From Novosphingobium sp. UBA6272 (GTDB taxonomy: Bacteria > Pseudomonadota > Alphaproteobacteria > Sphingomonadales > Sphingomonadaceae): a stretch of DNA of 64,000 bases. The stretch is taken from contig NZ_DJUW01000033.1 in NCBI RefSeq assembly GCF_002440635.1, positions 69,678 to 133,677 of the forward strand, read 5' to 3'. Numbering within the stretch: position 1 is the stretch's first letter; the number at the start of each line of letters is the position of its first letter. The notes beneath the pieces are model-generated. The model was given only the letters and a program-made list of their open reading frames with translations, was not told where the DNA came from and ran no database searches. Positions 51,636 through 60,108 of this stretch are shown in pieces. The position numbers were made by a program, and so were the translations under genes.

Positions 51636-51798
51636 GTATCCTCGCGCAACTAGGGGCCGGAACCGCGCGGCTCCGGCGGATTGACTGTCGATTCCGGGGA
51701 GGAACAGCCGGGCCTATGCCGCAGTTGCGAACAGTTGCCAACCGCTTTCCTTGCCGGGGGTTGGAAGCCTGCAGCCACTCGGCTAGGGACGGTTTCAT

Positions 51799-53010
51799 AT
51801 GCAACGGTTTTCGCCTTCGGAGACGGCGCTGCTCGCAGCGGTCGATGCCGCGCCCATGCTGGGCCAGGTCCAGACGTGGAGCGCGGTCAACACCGGCACC
51901 GCCAACCTCGCCGGTCTGGCCGAGCAGGCCGCAGTGCTGGCCGATGCCTTCGCCGCTCTGCCCGGCACGGTGACGCTGGAGGACCCTGCCCCGATCAGCG
52001 CGATTACGCCGGACGGCGCGGAAGCGGCGGTCGAATACGGCAAGCATCTGGTGCTGCGGGTCCGGCCCGAAGCGGAACGGCGCTTTCTGCTGACCGGACA
52101 TATGGACACGGTGTTCCCTGCCTCGCACCCATTCCAGGATCAGGTCTGGCTGGACGAGCAGACGCTGAACGGGCCCGGCGTAGCCGACATGAAGGGCGGG
52201 ATCGCGGTGATTGTCGCCGCGCTGAAAGCGTTCGAGACTTGCGCAGCCGCCGCCTCGGTGGGCTATGACGTGATGATCAATTCGGACGAGGAAACCGGCA
52301 GCCTCTCTTCCGCGCCGCTGATCGCGCAGCTGGCGCAGGGCAAGGCCGCCGCGCTGACCTATGAACCCAGCGCCCTGCCCGATGGTACCCTGGCCGGGGC
52401 GCGGGCCGGCAGCGGCAACTGGTCGTTGACGGTGCGCGGCAAATCGGCCCATGCCGGGCGCAATCCCGACGATGGCCGCAATGCGCTGGTCGCCGCAGCC
52501 GCGCTGGCGCTGGGCCTCAAGGCGCTGCACCGTGACGGACTGAGCGTCAATCCGGCCAGGATCGACGGCGGCAGCGCCAACAACGTCGTCCCCGATCTGG
52601 CGGTGCTGCGGTTCAACATCCGCCCGCGCGAGGAAGCCGCAGCCGGGGAATTTCTGGCCGCGCTCAAGATGCTGATCGCCCGGGTCGAGGCCGAACACGA
52701 GGTTTCGATCCACATGCACGGCGGGATCAGCCGCCCGCCCAAGGTGCTCGACACCCGGGCCGAGAAGCTGTTCGGGATTGTCGAGGAATGCAGCGCATTG
52801 CTCGGCCAGCCGATCAGCCGCGTGGCCTCTGGCGGGGTCTGCGACGGCAATAACATCGCTGCCTGCGGCGTGCCTGTGGTCGATACCATGGGCGTGCGCG
52901 GCGGTGCGATCCATTCACAGGACGAATTCCTGATCGTCCCCAGCCTTGAGGAACGCGCGAAACTTTCGGCGCTGGTCCTTCATCGCCTAGCCACCGGAGC
53001 CCCCTTGTGA
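51799..53010 (+). CDS. M20 family metallohydrolase (arginine-succinylation cluster)
   Basis: A 403-residue M20 dizinc hydrolase. The metal residues are in TGHMDTVFP (H, D), VADMKGG (D), NSDEETGS (catalytic E and metal E) and a C-terminal HSQDEFL (H). A dimerisation domain lies between. It is coupled to astA (GTGA overlap), and with AstE missing from this cluster it is a candidate for removing the succinyl group from succinylglutamate or a related step. Succinyl-diaminopimelate or acetylornithine hydrolysis are alternatives. Confidence 0.85.
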   Translation: MQRFSPSETALLAAVDAAPMLGQVQTWSAVNTGTANLAGLAEQAAVLADAFAALPGTVTLEDPAPISAITPDGAEAAVEYGKHLVLRVRPEAERRFLLTGHMDTVFPASHPFQDQVWLDEQTLNGPGVADMKGGIAVIVAALKAFETCAAAASVGYDVMINSDEETGSLSSAPLIAQLAQGKAAALTYEPSALPDGTLAGARAGSGNWSLTVRGKSAHAGRNPDDGRNALVAAAALALGLKALHRDGLSVNPARIDGGSANNVVPDLAVLRFNIRPREEAAAGEFLAALKMLIARVEAEHEVSIHMHGGISRPPKVLDTRAEKLFGIVEECSALLGQPISRVASGGVCDGNNIAACGVPVVDTMGVRGGAIHSQDEFLIVPSLEERAKLSALVLHRLATGAPL

Positions 53011-54038
53011 CTTTCGTAATCCGCGCCGCGCGCGCCGACGATCTGCAGCACCTCTACGAAATGGCCAAGAGCACCGGCGGCGGGTTCACCAACCTGCCCC
53101 CCGATCGCAAGGCGCTGACCGCGAAGCTCGACCGTGCGGCTCAAGGCTTCGCCCGGACCGAAGCAACGGTCGGCGACGATCTGTTCCTGTTCATGCTGGA
53201 AAACACTGCGACCGGCGAAGTGCGCGGCACCTGCCAGATTTTCTCGGCGGTCGGTCTCAAGTGGCCGTTCTACTCGTACCGGATCGGCGCCTTGACCCAG
53301 CACAGCGAGGAGCTTGGCCGGACCTTCCGTGCCGACATCCTCAACCTTTCGACCGACATGGAAGGGCAATCCGAAGTCGGCGGGCTGTTCCTGCATCCGG
53401 GCGAGCGTTCGGGCGGGCAAGGCATGCTGCTGGCCCGCAGCCGCTATCTGTTCATCCGCAAGCACCGCGAACGCTTTGCCGACAAGACCTTCGCCGAACT
53501 GCGCGGCGTAATCGACGAAGCGGGCGGATCGCCGTTCTGGGACGGGGTGGCCGGACGCTTCTTCGGCATGAATTTCCAGGAAGCCGATGAATTCAACGCC
53601 AAGTTCGGCAACCAGTTCATCGCCGATCTGATGCCCAAGCATCCGGTTTACATCGCCATGCTGAGCGATGCCGCGCGCCACGTGATCGGCCTGCCGCATC
53701 CCAGTGGCCGGGCGGCGATGCGGATGCTGGAAAACGAGGGTTTCGCCTGGGAAAACTACATCGACATCTTCGATGGCGGGCCGACCATGACTGCGCGAAC
53801 CGACCAGATCCGCTCGGTCCGCGAAGCGGTGGAAGACAAGATCGTCGCAGTCGATGACGGCCTGGGCGAGCACACGGGCGGCGAGAAGCGGCTCTGCGCC
53901 TTCGGCCAGCTCGGCGAATTTCGCGCCGCCTATGGCTGGGTCGAAACACGCGACGGCGGCATCGCGATCGACCCGGACTGCGCGCGCCTGCTGGGCGTCG
54001 AACGCGGCCAGTCGCTCACTCACGTGGCTCGGTGGTGA
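53007..54038 (+). CDS. astA: Arginine N-succinyltransferase
   Basis: A 343-residue AstA of normal length. Family blocks: FVIRAARADDLQHLYEMA, KSTGGGFTNLP, STDMEGQSEVGGLFLHP, NGFQEADEFN-type sequence (MNFQEADEFN) and HPVYIAML. It transfers succinyl from succinyl-CoA to arginine, first step of the AST pathway of arginine breakdown. The start is GTG at 53007, overlapping the M20 gene stop, with GGAG eight bases before. Confidence 0.95.
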   Translation: MTFVIRAARADDLQHLYEMAKSTGGGFTNLPPDRKALTAKLDRAAQGFARTEATVGDDLFLFMLENTATGEVRGTCQIFSAVGLKWPFYSYRIGALTQHSEELGRTFRADILNLSTDMEGQSEVGGLFLHPGERSGGQGMLLARSRYLFIRKHRERFADKTFAELRGVIDEAGGSPFWDGVAGRFFGMNFQEADEFNAKFGNQFIADLMPKHPVYIAMLSDAARHVIGLPHPSGRAAMRMLENEGFAWENYIDIFDGGPTMTARTDQIRSVREAVEDKIVAVDDGLGEHTGGEKRLCAFGQLGEFRAAYGWVETRDGGIAIDPDCARLLGVERGQSLTHVARW

Positions 54039-54059
54039 TTGCCCGCAATACCCACCCCC

Positions 54060-54087
54060 AACCCCTCCCGCCTGCGGGAGGGGAGCT
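54060..54087. repeat. Short CCCCTCCCGC palindrome
   Basis: CCCCTCCCGC / GCGGGAGGGG with a two-base loop between astA and astB. The right arm (GGGAGGGGAG) is about 12 bases before the astB ATG, so as with copy B before purN it may double as, or hide, the ribosome-binding sequence. Confidence 0.65.
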
Positions 54088-54098
54088 AAGGTCGCTTT

Positions 54099-55349
54099 AT
54101 GGCTGTTGTTGAAATCAACTTCGACGGGATCATCGGTCCTTCGCACAATTATGCCGGGCTGAGCCTCGGCAATCTCGCTTCGGCCAGCCACGCCGGCGAT
54201 GTGGCCTACCCCCGCGCGGCGGCGCTGCAGGGGCTGGCCAAGATGCGGCACAATCTTGCGCTGGGGCTGGCGCAGGGCTTCCTGCTGCCCCTGCCCCGCC
54301 CCAATGCCAGGTTCCTTTCGGCCATCGGCGCTGACGGCAGCGAGAACCCGCGGCTGACCGCGGCGGCCTGGTCGGCCAGTTCGATGTGGACCGCCAACGC
54401 GGCGACCGTCTCCCCCGCGGCCGACACCGCCGACGGGCGCTGCCACCTGACTGCAGCCAACCTGGTGACCATGCCGCATCGCAGCCAGGAATGGCCCGAT
54501 ACCGTGCGGCAGCTGCGTGCCGCTTTCGCCAATGCCGAGCACTTTGCGGTCCACGATGCCGTGCCGCCCTGTTTCGGCGATGAAGGCGCGGCCAATCACA
54601 TGCGGATGTGCGCAGGCCATGCTTCGCCGGGGCTTGAGATCTTCGTCTACGGCACCACCGGCGGCGCATTTCCGGCGCGCCAGCATGTCGAAGCCGGCCG
54701 CGCGGTGGCCCGGCTCCACGGGCTTGATCCGGCGCGGACGCTGTTCGTCGAACAGAACCCCGATGCGATCGCGGCGGGGGCGTTCCATAACGACGTTGTC
54801 GCCGTGGCCAACGAGCGGGTGCTGTTCACGCATGAACTGGCCTTTGCCGACCCGGCGGGCACCTACGCCGCGATCCGCGAGCGCCTGCCCGAGGCCGAGA
54901 TCGTGGTGGTTCCAGCCGACGCGGTCAGCCTGGCCGACGCGATCAAGTCCTACCTGTTCAACGCCCAGCTGCTGTCGCTTCCGTCAGGAGAGATGGCCTT
55001 GGTGATCCCGACCGAAGCCTGGGAACACGTCCGGGTCCGCGCCTGGCTCGATGCCATGCTCGCCTCGAACGGGCCGATCCGCCGGGTCCTGCCGGTCGAC
55101 GTGCGGCAATCGATGGCCAATGGCGGCGGCCCGGCTTGTCTGCGATTGCGGGTGGTGACAGACCCGGCGACGGTCGATCCACGCTTCCTGCTCGACGCGG
55201 CCAAGGCCAGCCTGATCGAGGCGGTGATTACCGAGCATTGGCCGGAAAGCATTGCCCCGGCGCAGATCGGCAGCCCGGAGCTGGCCCAGACCGTGATCGC
55301 GGCCCGCCGCGCGCTGCTTGAAGCACTGGATCTGACCGAACTGGCCTGA
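54099..55349 (+). CDS. astB: N-succinylarginine dihydrolase
   Basis: A 416-residue enzyme of the guanidino-modifying family. It has EINFDGIIGPSHNYAGLS, the MWTANAATVSP block with catalytic residues, HDAVPPCFGDEGAANHMR and the active-site Cys in NGGGPACLRLRV. It converts succinylarginine to succinylornithine, CO2 and ammonia. astC and astD are not here; aminotransferase and dehydrogenase genes of the polyamine cluster could stand in, but that is only an idea. Confidence 0.95.
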   Translation: MAVVEINFDGIIGPSHNYAGLSLGNLASASHAGDVAYPRAAALQGLAKMRHNLALGLAQGFLLPLPRPNARFLSAIGADGSENPRLTAAAWSASSMWTANAATVSPAADTADGRCHLTAANLVTMPHRSQEWPDTVRQLRAAFANAEHFAVHDAVPPCFGDEGAANHMRMCAGHASPGLEIFVYGTTGGAFPARQHVEAGRAVARLHGLDPARTLFVEQNPDAIAAGAFHNDVVAVANERVLFTHELAFADPAGTYAAIRERLPEAEIVVVPADAVSLADAIKSYLFNAQLLSLPSGEMALVIPTEAWEHVRVRAWLDAMLASNGPIRRVLPVDVRQSMANGGGPACLRLRVVTDPATVDPRFLLDAAKASLIEAVITEHWPESIAPAQIGSPELAQTVIAARRALLEALDLTELA

Positions 55350-55471
55350 ACGCCCGAGTCCCTTGTCGGGACGCTTTACAATCGCCGTTTACCTTTACCA
55401 CCATCTTGCGCGGAATACGGGGTTTGGCATGATGGTTGCTGAGGAAAGTGTTAACGCGAAAGAAGGTCGAA

Positions 55472-55714
55472 ATGCTAAGCAAGGTTGGTCGCCTGTTCGT
55501 CATCAAAACGCCCTTCGAGGCCTACCTTATCATCTATGCCCTGGCGATCGGCGCGGTCGAACGCGGGCATGCCTATCTCTATCGGTTCCCTGGATTCGGC
55601 GGCAAACTGCTGTTCCTGGCCTGCACCGGCGCGGTCTTTATGGCCGGGGGCAAAATCCTCGACTGCCTGAAGCACGAACGCCGCCTTCGGGCCGAGGCGG
55701 AAGGCGCGGTCTGA
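55472..55714 (+). CDS. Small two-helix membrane protein
   Basis: An 80-residue protein with two hydrophobic segments (about 13-30, EAYLIIYALAIGAVE; and about 42-60, KLLFLACTGAVFMAGGK) joined by a short Tyr/Arg-rich loop and ending in a charged helix. AGAAGG six bases before the ATG supports this start over an upstream in-frame TTG/ATG at 55436. No family name. It lies just downstream of the convergent tmRNA gene. Confidence 0.7.
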   Translation: MLSKVGRLFVIKTPFEAYLIIYALAIGAVERGHAYLYRFPGFGGKLLFLACTGAVFMAGGKILDCLKHERRLRAEAEGAV

Positions 55715-55737
55715 ACGGGCATAGCGGCGAAGGATGG

Positions 55738-56064
55738 TGGGGGTTTCTGTTGCTACGTACCCCCGGACGCCCGGTTTCCGATTCTGTTACCCGGTTCGGT
55801 CCGAACCGTGCTTTCACCTTATAACTTCAGGGCGTTAGCCCCTAGAATTACGCGGCGAGAGCAAGTGCTTCGTTGTCGTTGGCACTTGTGGGTTTTGAGC
55901 CTTGAACGGGTTACTCAGCCCGGGTGAAAACTGCGCTTTTCAACACACGTCGATCCTAGTTCGGCCCCGTCATTTCGCCTGCCGAAACAAGCGAGGTGGT
56001 GGAGCCGCCGGGTACCGCCCCCGGGTCCGCTGCATCTATTGCACGCAACAATTTATCACCATAG
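55738..56064 (-). ncRNA. ssrA: tmRNA, two-piece circularly permuted type
   Basis: On the minus strand the acceptor piece comes first and ends in GGCTCCACCA (3' end at 55997), then a 28-base intervening sequence (55969-55996), then the coding piece starting GGGGCCGAACTAGGATCGAC at 55968. The tag frame, 55883 down to 55848, reads ANDNEALALAA then TAA. The acceptor stem GGGGCCG pairs with CGGCTCC with a G-U at the third pair, the alanine identity mark. This is the known alphaproteobacterial form that rescues stalled ribosomes. Outer ends are approximate; a CCCCC hairpin at 55740-55764 marks the end of the coding piece. Confidence 0.95.
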
Positions 56065-56110
56065 CCGGGCGAACCCGGCAGAGACCAATATAGGCACCTG
56101 CCGCCAAATG

Positions 56111-56154
56111 AAAAGGGCGGAGGATGCCTTCACACCCCCCGCCCTGTTTTTCAG
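56111..56154 (-). terminator. Terminator after mscL
   Basis: On the minus strand CAGGGCGG ... CCGCCCTTTT with a loop of about 18 bases, 12 bases after the mscL stop. On the plus strand it also ends in TTTTT, so it may work in both directions. Confidence 0.75.
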
Positions 56155-56166
56155 CTACAAAATCCG

Positions 56167-56571
56167 TTACTTCTTCAGCGAATCCCGGATTTCGGTCAGC
56201 AGATCAACCTCGGTAGGCCCGGCTGCTGCGGGCGGCGGCGGCATGACCTTGTTGGCCTGACGCACGATCAGGAAGATCACGAAGGCCAGGATCAGGAAGT
56301 TGATTATAGCGGTCACGAAGCTGCCCCAGGCCAGAACATTGGCACCGGCTTCCTTGGCAGCAGCGAGCGGGGTTCCCGCCGCCACTTCGCCGCTAAGCAC
56401 GGTGTACTTGTTCGAAAAGTCGACATCGCCAAAAATGGCCCCGACCACCGGCATGATCACATCGTCGGTCAGCGACGAAACGATCTTGCCAAAGGCAGCG
56501 CCGATGATCACACCGACCGCCAGATCCAGCACGTTGCCGCGCGCGATAAAGGCCTTGAACTCACTCAACAA
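56167..56571 (-). CDS. mscL: Large-conductance mechanosensitive channel
   Basis: A 134-residue MscL. It has the amphipathic start and first helix (FIARGNVLDLAVGVIIGAAFGKIVSSL, quoted in parts), the second helix (FVTAIINFLILAFVIFLIVR), and a C-terminal helix (EVDLLTEIRDSLKK). It opens under membrane tension to release solutes when cells meet fresh water. It stands alone between tmRNA and lemA. Confidence 0.97.
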   Translation of the reverse strand: MLSEFKAFIARGNVLDLAVGVIIGAAFGKIVSSLTDDVIMPVVGAIFGDVDFSNKYTVLSGEVAAGTPLAAAKEAGANVLAWGSFVTAIINFLILAFVIFLIVRQANKVMPPPPAAAGPTEVDLLTEIRDSLKK

Positions 56572-56727
56572 ATTTCGTCCCCTTGTTTAGATCAATCTGA
56601 GAAGGGAAATTGCCACGGGAATGGTCAATCGCCAAGCACGTTAACGGGTTTCACTTGAACCGTTCCGGCGTCCTACTACATTAAGTCGGCCCGCACCTGG
56701 CGGGAGGCTTGCCCAAGGGATCTGTCC

Positions 56728-57351
56728 ATGTCGACTTCGTTTGACCGCTTCGGAACATTCGGCCGCTTTGCGGTGGTATCGGTAGCTGCAGCTTCGCTGG
56801 CCGCCTGCGGGATCAATTCCGTGCCGACCGCAGAGGAACAGGCCAAAGCCAAGTGGGCCGATGTTCAGGCCGCTTTCCAGGAACGCGCCAATCTCATCCC
56901 GAACCTCGCCGCGGTCGCCAAGGGCGCGGCTGAGCAGGAGAAGGGCATTTTGACCGGGGTGATGGAAGCCCGCGCCAAGGCTACCAGCATCCAGCTCAGC
57001 GCCGACGATCTGACCGATCCGGCCAAGATGAAGGCCTTCCAGGACGCGCAGAACCAGTTCTCCGGCACGCTTGGCGGGTTCGGACGGCTGCTCGCCAATG
57101 TCGAGGCCTATCCCAATCTCAAGTCGATCGAGAATTACCAGATGCTGCAAAGCCAGCTGGAAGGTCAGGAAAACCGCGTCCGGATCGCACTGCGCGATTA
57201 CAACGAGGCGGTGCGGGCCTATAATACCACGATCCGCACCTTCCCCGACGCGATCGGTGCCAAGGTGATTTACGGGGCCAAGCCGATGGTGCCTTATCAG
57301 GCCACCACCCCGGGGGCCGAAGTGGCCCCAAGCCTGGAAGGCAAGCTCTGA
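56728..57351 (+). CDS. lemA: LemA family lipoprotein
   Basis: A 207-residue LemA protein. The lipobox is SLAAC (C27), after a basic start and a hydrophobic stretch. The helical core has the family's ERANLIPNLAAVAKG, LTGVMEARAKA, RLLANVEAYPNLK and QLEGQENRVRIALRDYN segments. LemA proteins often lie before TPM-domain genes, as here (three follow), but their role is not settled. First gene of the operon to 59541. Confidence 0.95.
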   Translation: MSTSFDRFGTFGRFAVVSVAAASLAACGINSVPTAEEQAKAKWADVQAAFQERANLIPNLAAVAKGAAEQEKGILTGVMEARAKATSIQLSADDLTDPAKMKAFQDAQNQFSGTLGGFGRLLANVEAYPNLKSIENYQMLQSQLEGQENRVRIALRDYNEAVRAYNTTIRTFPDAIGAKVIYGAKPMVPYQATTPGAEVAPSLEGKL

Positions 57352-57375
57352 CCTTTCAGGACAGGAGATAAGCCG

Positions 57376-58044
57376 ATGCTCGGCCAGCCCGGGCCCGAAC
57401 CGATTACCGAGGGGGCGAGCCCGCTGCAGTTGCTTGGCACAGCGCTAGCCGCGCTGCTCGTCCTTGGGTCGGGTTACTGGCTTTGGCAGAACGGGGCAGG
57501 AACCTTCAATTCGGCCGGGTCGGCGATAGCTGAGGCACCGGTCGACGAACAGGCCAACGCGGCCAATGCCGCAGCATCGGCAGCAGCCTCTGCCGCGGCG
57601 GTGACGGCGCAGACCCGCTCAAGCTATGTGATCGACGGGGCGAGGGTCTTTTCGCAAGACACTATCACCCTGCTCGATGGCCAATTCGAAGCCCTGAATG
57701 TCGAGTCTGGGCCGCAAGTGGTGGTCATGTCGGTGCCAAGTCTGGGCAAGGCGAGCGTCGAAGAATACGCGCTGCGTATCGCCAACCAGTGGTCGATCGG
57801 CGATTCTGCCCGCAAGGACGGCGTCCTGCTTCTGGTCGCGCCGAACGACCGCAAGGTCCGCATCGAGGTGGGCAAAGGGCTGCAGCGGGTGCTGACCAAT
57901 GCCGATTGCCAGCGGCTGATCGATGACGTGATGGTGCCGCTGTTCCGCAAGGGGCAGTACGATGCCGGGGTGATCGCGGCTTCGCAGGCGCTGGTCACCA
58001 AGCTGAAGGCCAATCCAACCTTGCCTGGGCGGAGTCCAAAGTGA
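57376..58044 (+). CDS. TPM-domain protein 1
   Basis: A 222-residue protein with one membrane helix (about 17-38) and an Ala-rich stretch (55-75), then a TPM (DUF477) domain (about 80-205): VFSQDTITLLDGQFEALN, VVMSVPSL, WSIGDSARKDGVLLLVAPNDRKVRIEVGKGL (in parts). The domain faces the periplasm. TPM proteins are linked to photosystem repair in plants and membrane upkeep in bacteria, but have no firm role here. Overlaps the next gene. Confidence 0.88.
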   Translation: MLGQPGPEPITEGASPLQLLGTALAALLVLGSGYWLWQNGAGTFNSAGSAIAEAPVDEQANAANAAASAAASAAAVTAQTRSSYVIDGARVFSQDTITLLDGQFEALNVESGPQVVVMSVPSLGKASVEEYALRIANQWSIGDSARKDGVLLLVAPNDRKVRIEVGKGLQRVLTNADCQRLIDDVMVPLFRKGQYDAGVIAASQALVTKLKANPTLPGRSPK

Positions 58045-58844
58045 TGGCCATGATCCGAAATCTGCTGCTTGCGCTGCTGGCAATAGCCACCATGCCGCTC
58101 GCTGCGCGGGCCCAGGACTTTCCGCAGTTGACCGGTCCGGTCGTCGACCAAGCCGGGATCCTGCCGCCTGAAAGCGAAGCGAGACTGACAGAGAAGCTGA
58201 CCGCTCTGAAGGCGCAATCGCAGCGCGAACTGGTGGTGGTGACTCTGTCCAGCCTGCAAGGCTACGAGATCTCGGACTATGGCTACCGGCTGGGCCGGCA
58301 CTGGCAGCTGGGCGACAAACAGCGCAATGACGGGGCGATCCTGATCGTCGCCCCGAACGAGCGAAAGCTGCGGATCGAGGTCGGCTATGGGCTGGAACCG
58401 GTGCTGACCGACGGCCTCTCCAGCCTGATCATCAACCGCCAGATCGTGCCGAAGTTCAAGGCTGGCGACATGCCCGGCGGGATCGAGGCCGGGACCGACG
58501 CTATCATCCAGCAGCTTACGCTCCCCGCCGACCAGGCCCAGCAGATCGCGGCGCAGGCGGCCAAGCCGGCCAAGCAGGACGGGATACCGTTCGGCCTGGT
58601 CATCTGGCTGCTGTTCTTTTTCCTGTTCTTCGTCTTGCCGATCATCCGCCGGGCCCGGCGCGGCCGCCGCTATCATGGCAGCGGGATCGGGCCGGTGATC
58701 GTCTGGGAAGTGCTCAACGCCGCGGCCAATGCCAGCCGCAGTTCCGGCGGTAGCTGGGGTTCGAGCGGCGGTGGCGGCGGCGGATCAAGCTGGGGCGGCG
58801 GCGGCGGCAGCTTTGGCGGCGGCGGATCCTCAGGCAGCTGGTAG
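58041..58844 (+). CDS. TPM-domain protein 2 (YgcG-like) with Gly/Ser tail
   Basis: A 267-residue protein with a signal peptide (1-25, ending AARAQD), a TPM domain (about 30-160, VVDQAGILPPESEARLTEKL, WQLGDKQRNDGAILIVAPNERK), a membrane helix (about 192-208) and an end of Gly/Ser/Trp repeats, typical of YgcG-type proteins. Starts GTG 58041 and ATG 58044 both overlap the previous stop; the choice does not change the product much. Confidence 0.9.
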   Translation: MMAMIRNLLLALLAIATMPLAARAQDFPQLTGPVVDQAGILPPESEARLTEKLTALKAQSQRELVVVTLSSLQGYEISDYGYRLGRHWQLGDKQRNDGAILIVAPNERKLRIEVGYGLEPVLTDGLSSLIINRQIVPKFKAGDMPGGIEAGTDAIIQQLTLPADQAQQIAAQAAKPAKQDGIPFGLVIWLLFFFLFFVLPIIRRARRGRRYHGSGIGPVIVWEVLNAAANASRSSGGSWGSSGGGGGGSSWGGGGGSFGGGGSSGSW

Positions 58845-58854
58845 GAGGCAGACC

Positions 58855-59541
58855 ATGGCACACCCCCTCCTGCATCTCGATGAGGCCGATCACCAGGCGA
58901 TCAGCGCAGCCGTGGCCAAGGCGGAAGAGCATAGCGCGGGCGAGATCGTCACGATCATCGCTGGCGAATCCAATACCTTCCACGATGTCGCGCTGCTGTG
59001 GTCGGCGCTGGCCGCAATGGCCGCATTGACGGTGCTGGCGCTGTTTCCTGACTTCTACCTCGCCAAGATCGATTGGGTGCTGGGCAACTGGCAAGCCGAA
59101 TGGACCCCGCAAAAGGTTTTTGCCCTGGCTCTGTTCGTCGCGAGCGCGAAGTTCCTGGGCATGTGGCTGCTGCAATTGTGGCGGCCGCTGCGCCTCGCAC
59201 TCGTCCCCGCGCCTCTGAAGCACGCCCGGGTTCGCGATCGGGCCGAGCGCTATTTCAAGGTCGGGGCCGAACGCCGCACCCATGGCCGCACCGGGATCCT
59301 GATCTACCTCAGCCTGGCCGAACGCCGCGCAGAGATTGTCGCCGACGAAGCAATCGCCAGCAAGGTTTTGCCCGAGGTCTGGGGCGATGCCATGGCCGTC
59401 ATGATCGCCGAGATCCGCGCCGGCCGCCCAGGCCCCGGCATGGTCGCGGCGGTCGAGCGGGTCGGCGCGGTGCTGGCCGAACACTTCCCCCGCGCCGAGG
59501 ACGACAAGAACGAACTGCCCGACCGGCTGATCGAACTCTAG
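58855..59541 (+). CDS. TPM-domain protein 3 with two membrane helices
   Basis: A 228-residue protein. The N-terminal part (HSAGEIVTIIAGES) is followed by two membrane helices (about 42-62 and 82-105), then the second half of a TPM-like domain (TGILIYLSLAERRAEIVADEAI). It looks like a TPM domain split by a membrane hairpin. A strong AGGAGG ribosome-binding sequence lies before the ATG. Last of the lemA-TPM operon. Confidence 0.85.
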   Translation: MAHPLLHLDEADHQAISAAVAKAEEHSAGEIVTIIAGESNTFHDVALLWSALAAMAALTVLALFPDFYLAKIDWVLGNWQAEWTPQKVFALALFVASAKFLGMWLLQLWRPLRLALVPAPLKHARVRDRAERYFKVGAERRTHGRTGILIYLSLAERRAEIVADEAIASKVLPEVWGDAMAVMIAEIRAGRPGPGMVAAVERVGAVLAEHFPRAEDDKNELPDRLIEL

Positions 59542-59574
59542 ACCGCCGTCGACCACCTCGTGTAGGCCCGCGTC

Positions 59575-60108
59575 ATGAGTGAAGAAGCGGAACAGGTCGT
59601 CTGGCAAGGCAAATTCATCACCACCAAGGTCAAGGGCAAGTGGGAATACGTCTCACGCAGCCGGGGGATCAAGGCGGCGGTGATCCTGGCGATCGACGAG
59701 GCGGATTACGTGATCCTGGTCGAGCAGTTCCGCGTCCCGCTGGGCAAGGCCTGCATCGAACTGCCGGCCGGGCTGATCGGCGACGATAATACCAGTTGCG
59801 ATGAGGATGCCACCGCTGCTGCCAGCCGCGAGCTGGAAGAGGAGACCGGCTACCGGGCCGAGCGGATGGAACTGCTGGGGGAGTTCTATTCCTCCCCCGG
59901 CATGGTCAGCGAGAGCTTCTCGCTGCTGCGTGCCCACGGATTGACTCGCACCGGGCCTGGCGGCGGGACCGACGGCGAGGACATCACCGTTCACCGCGTC
60001 GCACTTTCGGACCTGTCAGACTTCATCGCCGCGGCCCGCCAGCGCGGATTGGGGATTGACGTAAGGCTGCTGATGCTGCTCGGTCCGGGTCTAATGGGAG
60101 GAATGTGA
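59575..60108 (+). CDS. NUDIX hydrolase (ADP-ribose pyrophosphatase-like)
   Basis: A 177-residue NUDIX protein. The box is AGLIGDD through EDATAAASRELEEETGY: the E-x7-RELxEExG core is exact, but two extra residues lie between the first Gly and that Glu. Upstream EQFRVPLGKACIELPAG is typical of ADP-ribose or GDP-mannose pyrophosphatases. The end overlaps the SDR gene (GTGA). Confidence 0.88.
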   Translation: MSEEAEQVVWQGKFITTKVKGKWEYVSRSRGIKAAVILAIDEADYVILVEQFRVPLGKACIELPAGLIGDDNTSCDEDATAAASRELEEETGYRAERMELLGEFYSSPGMVSESFSLLRAHGLTRTGPGGGTDGEDITVHRVALSDLSDFIAAARQRGLGIDVRLLMLLGPGLMGGM

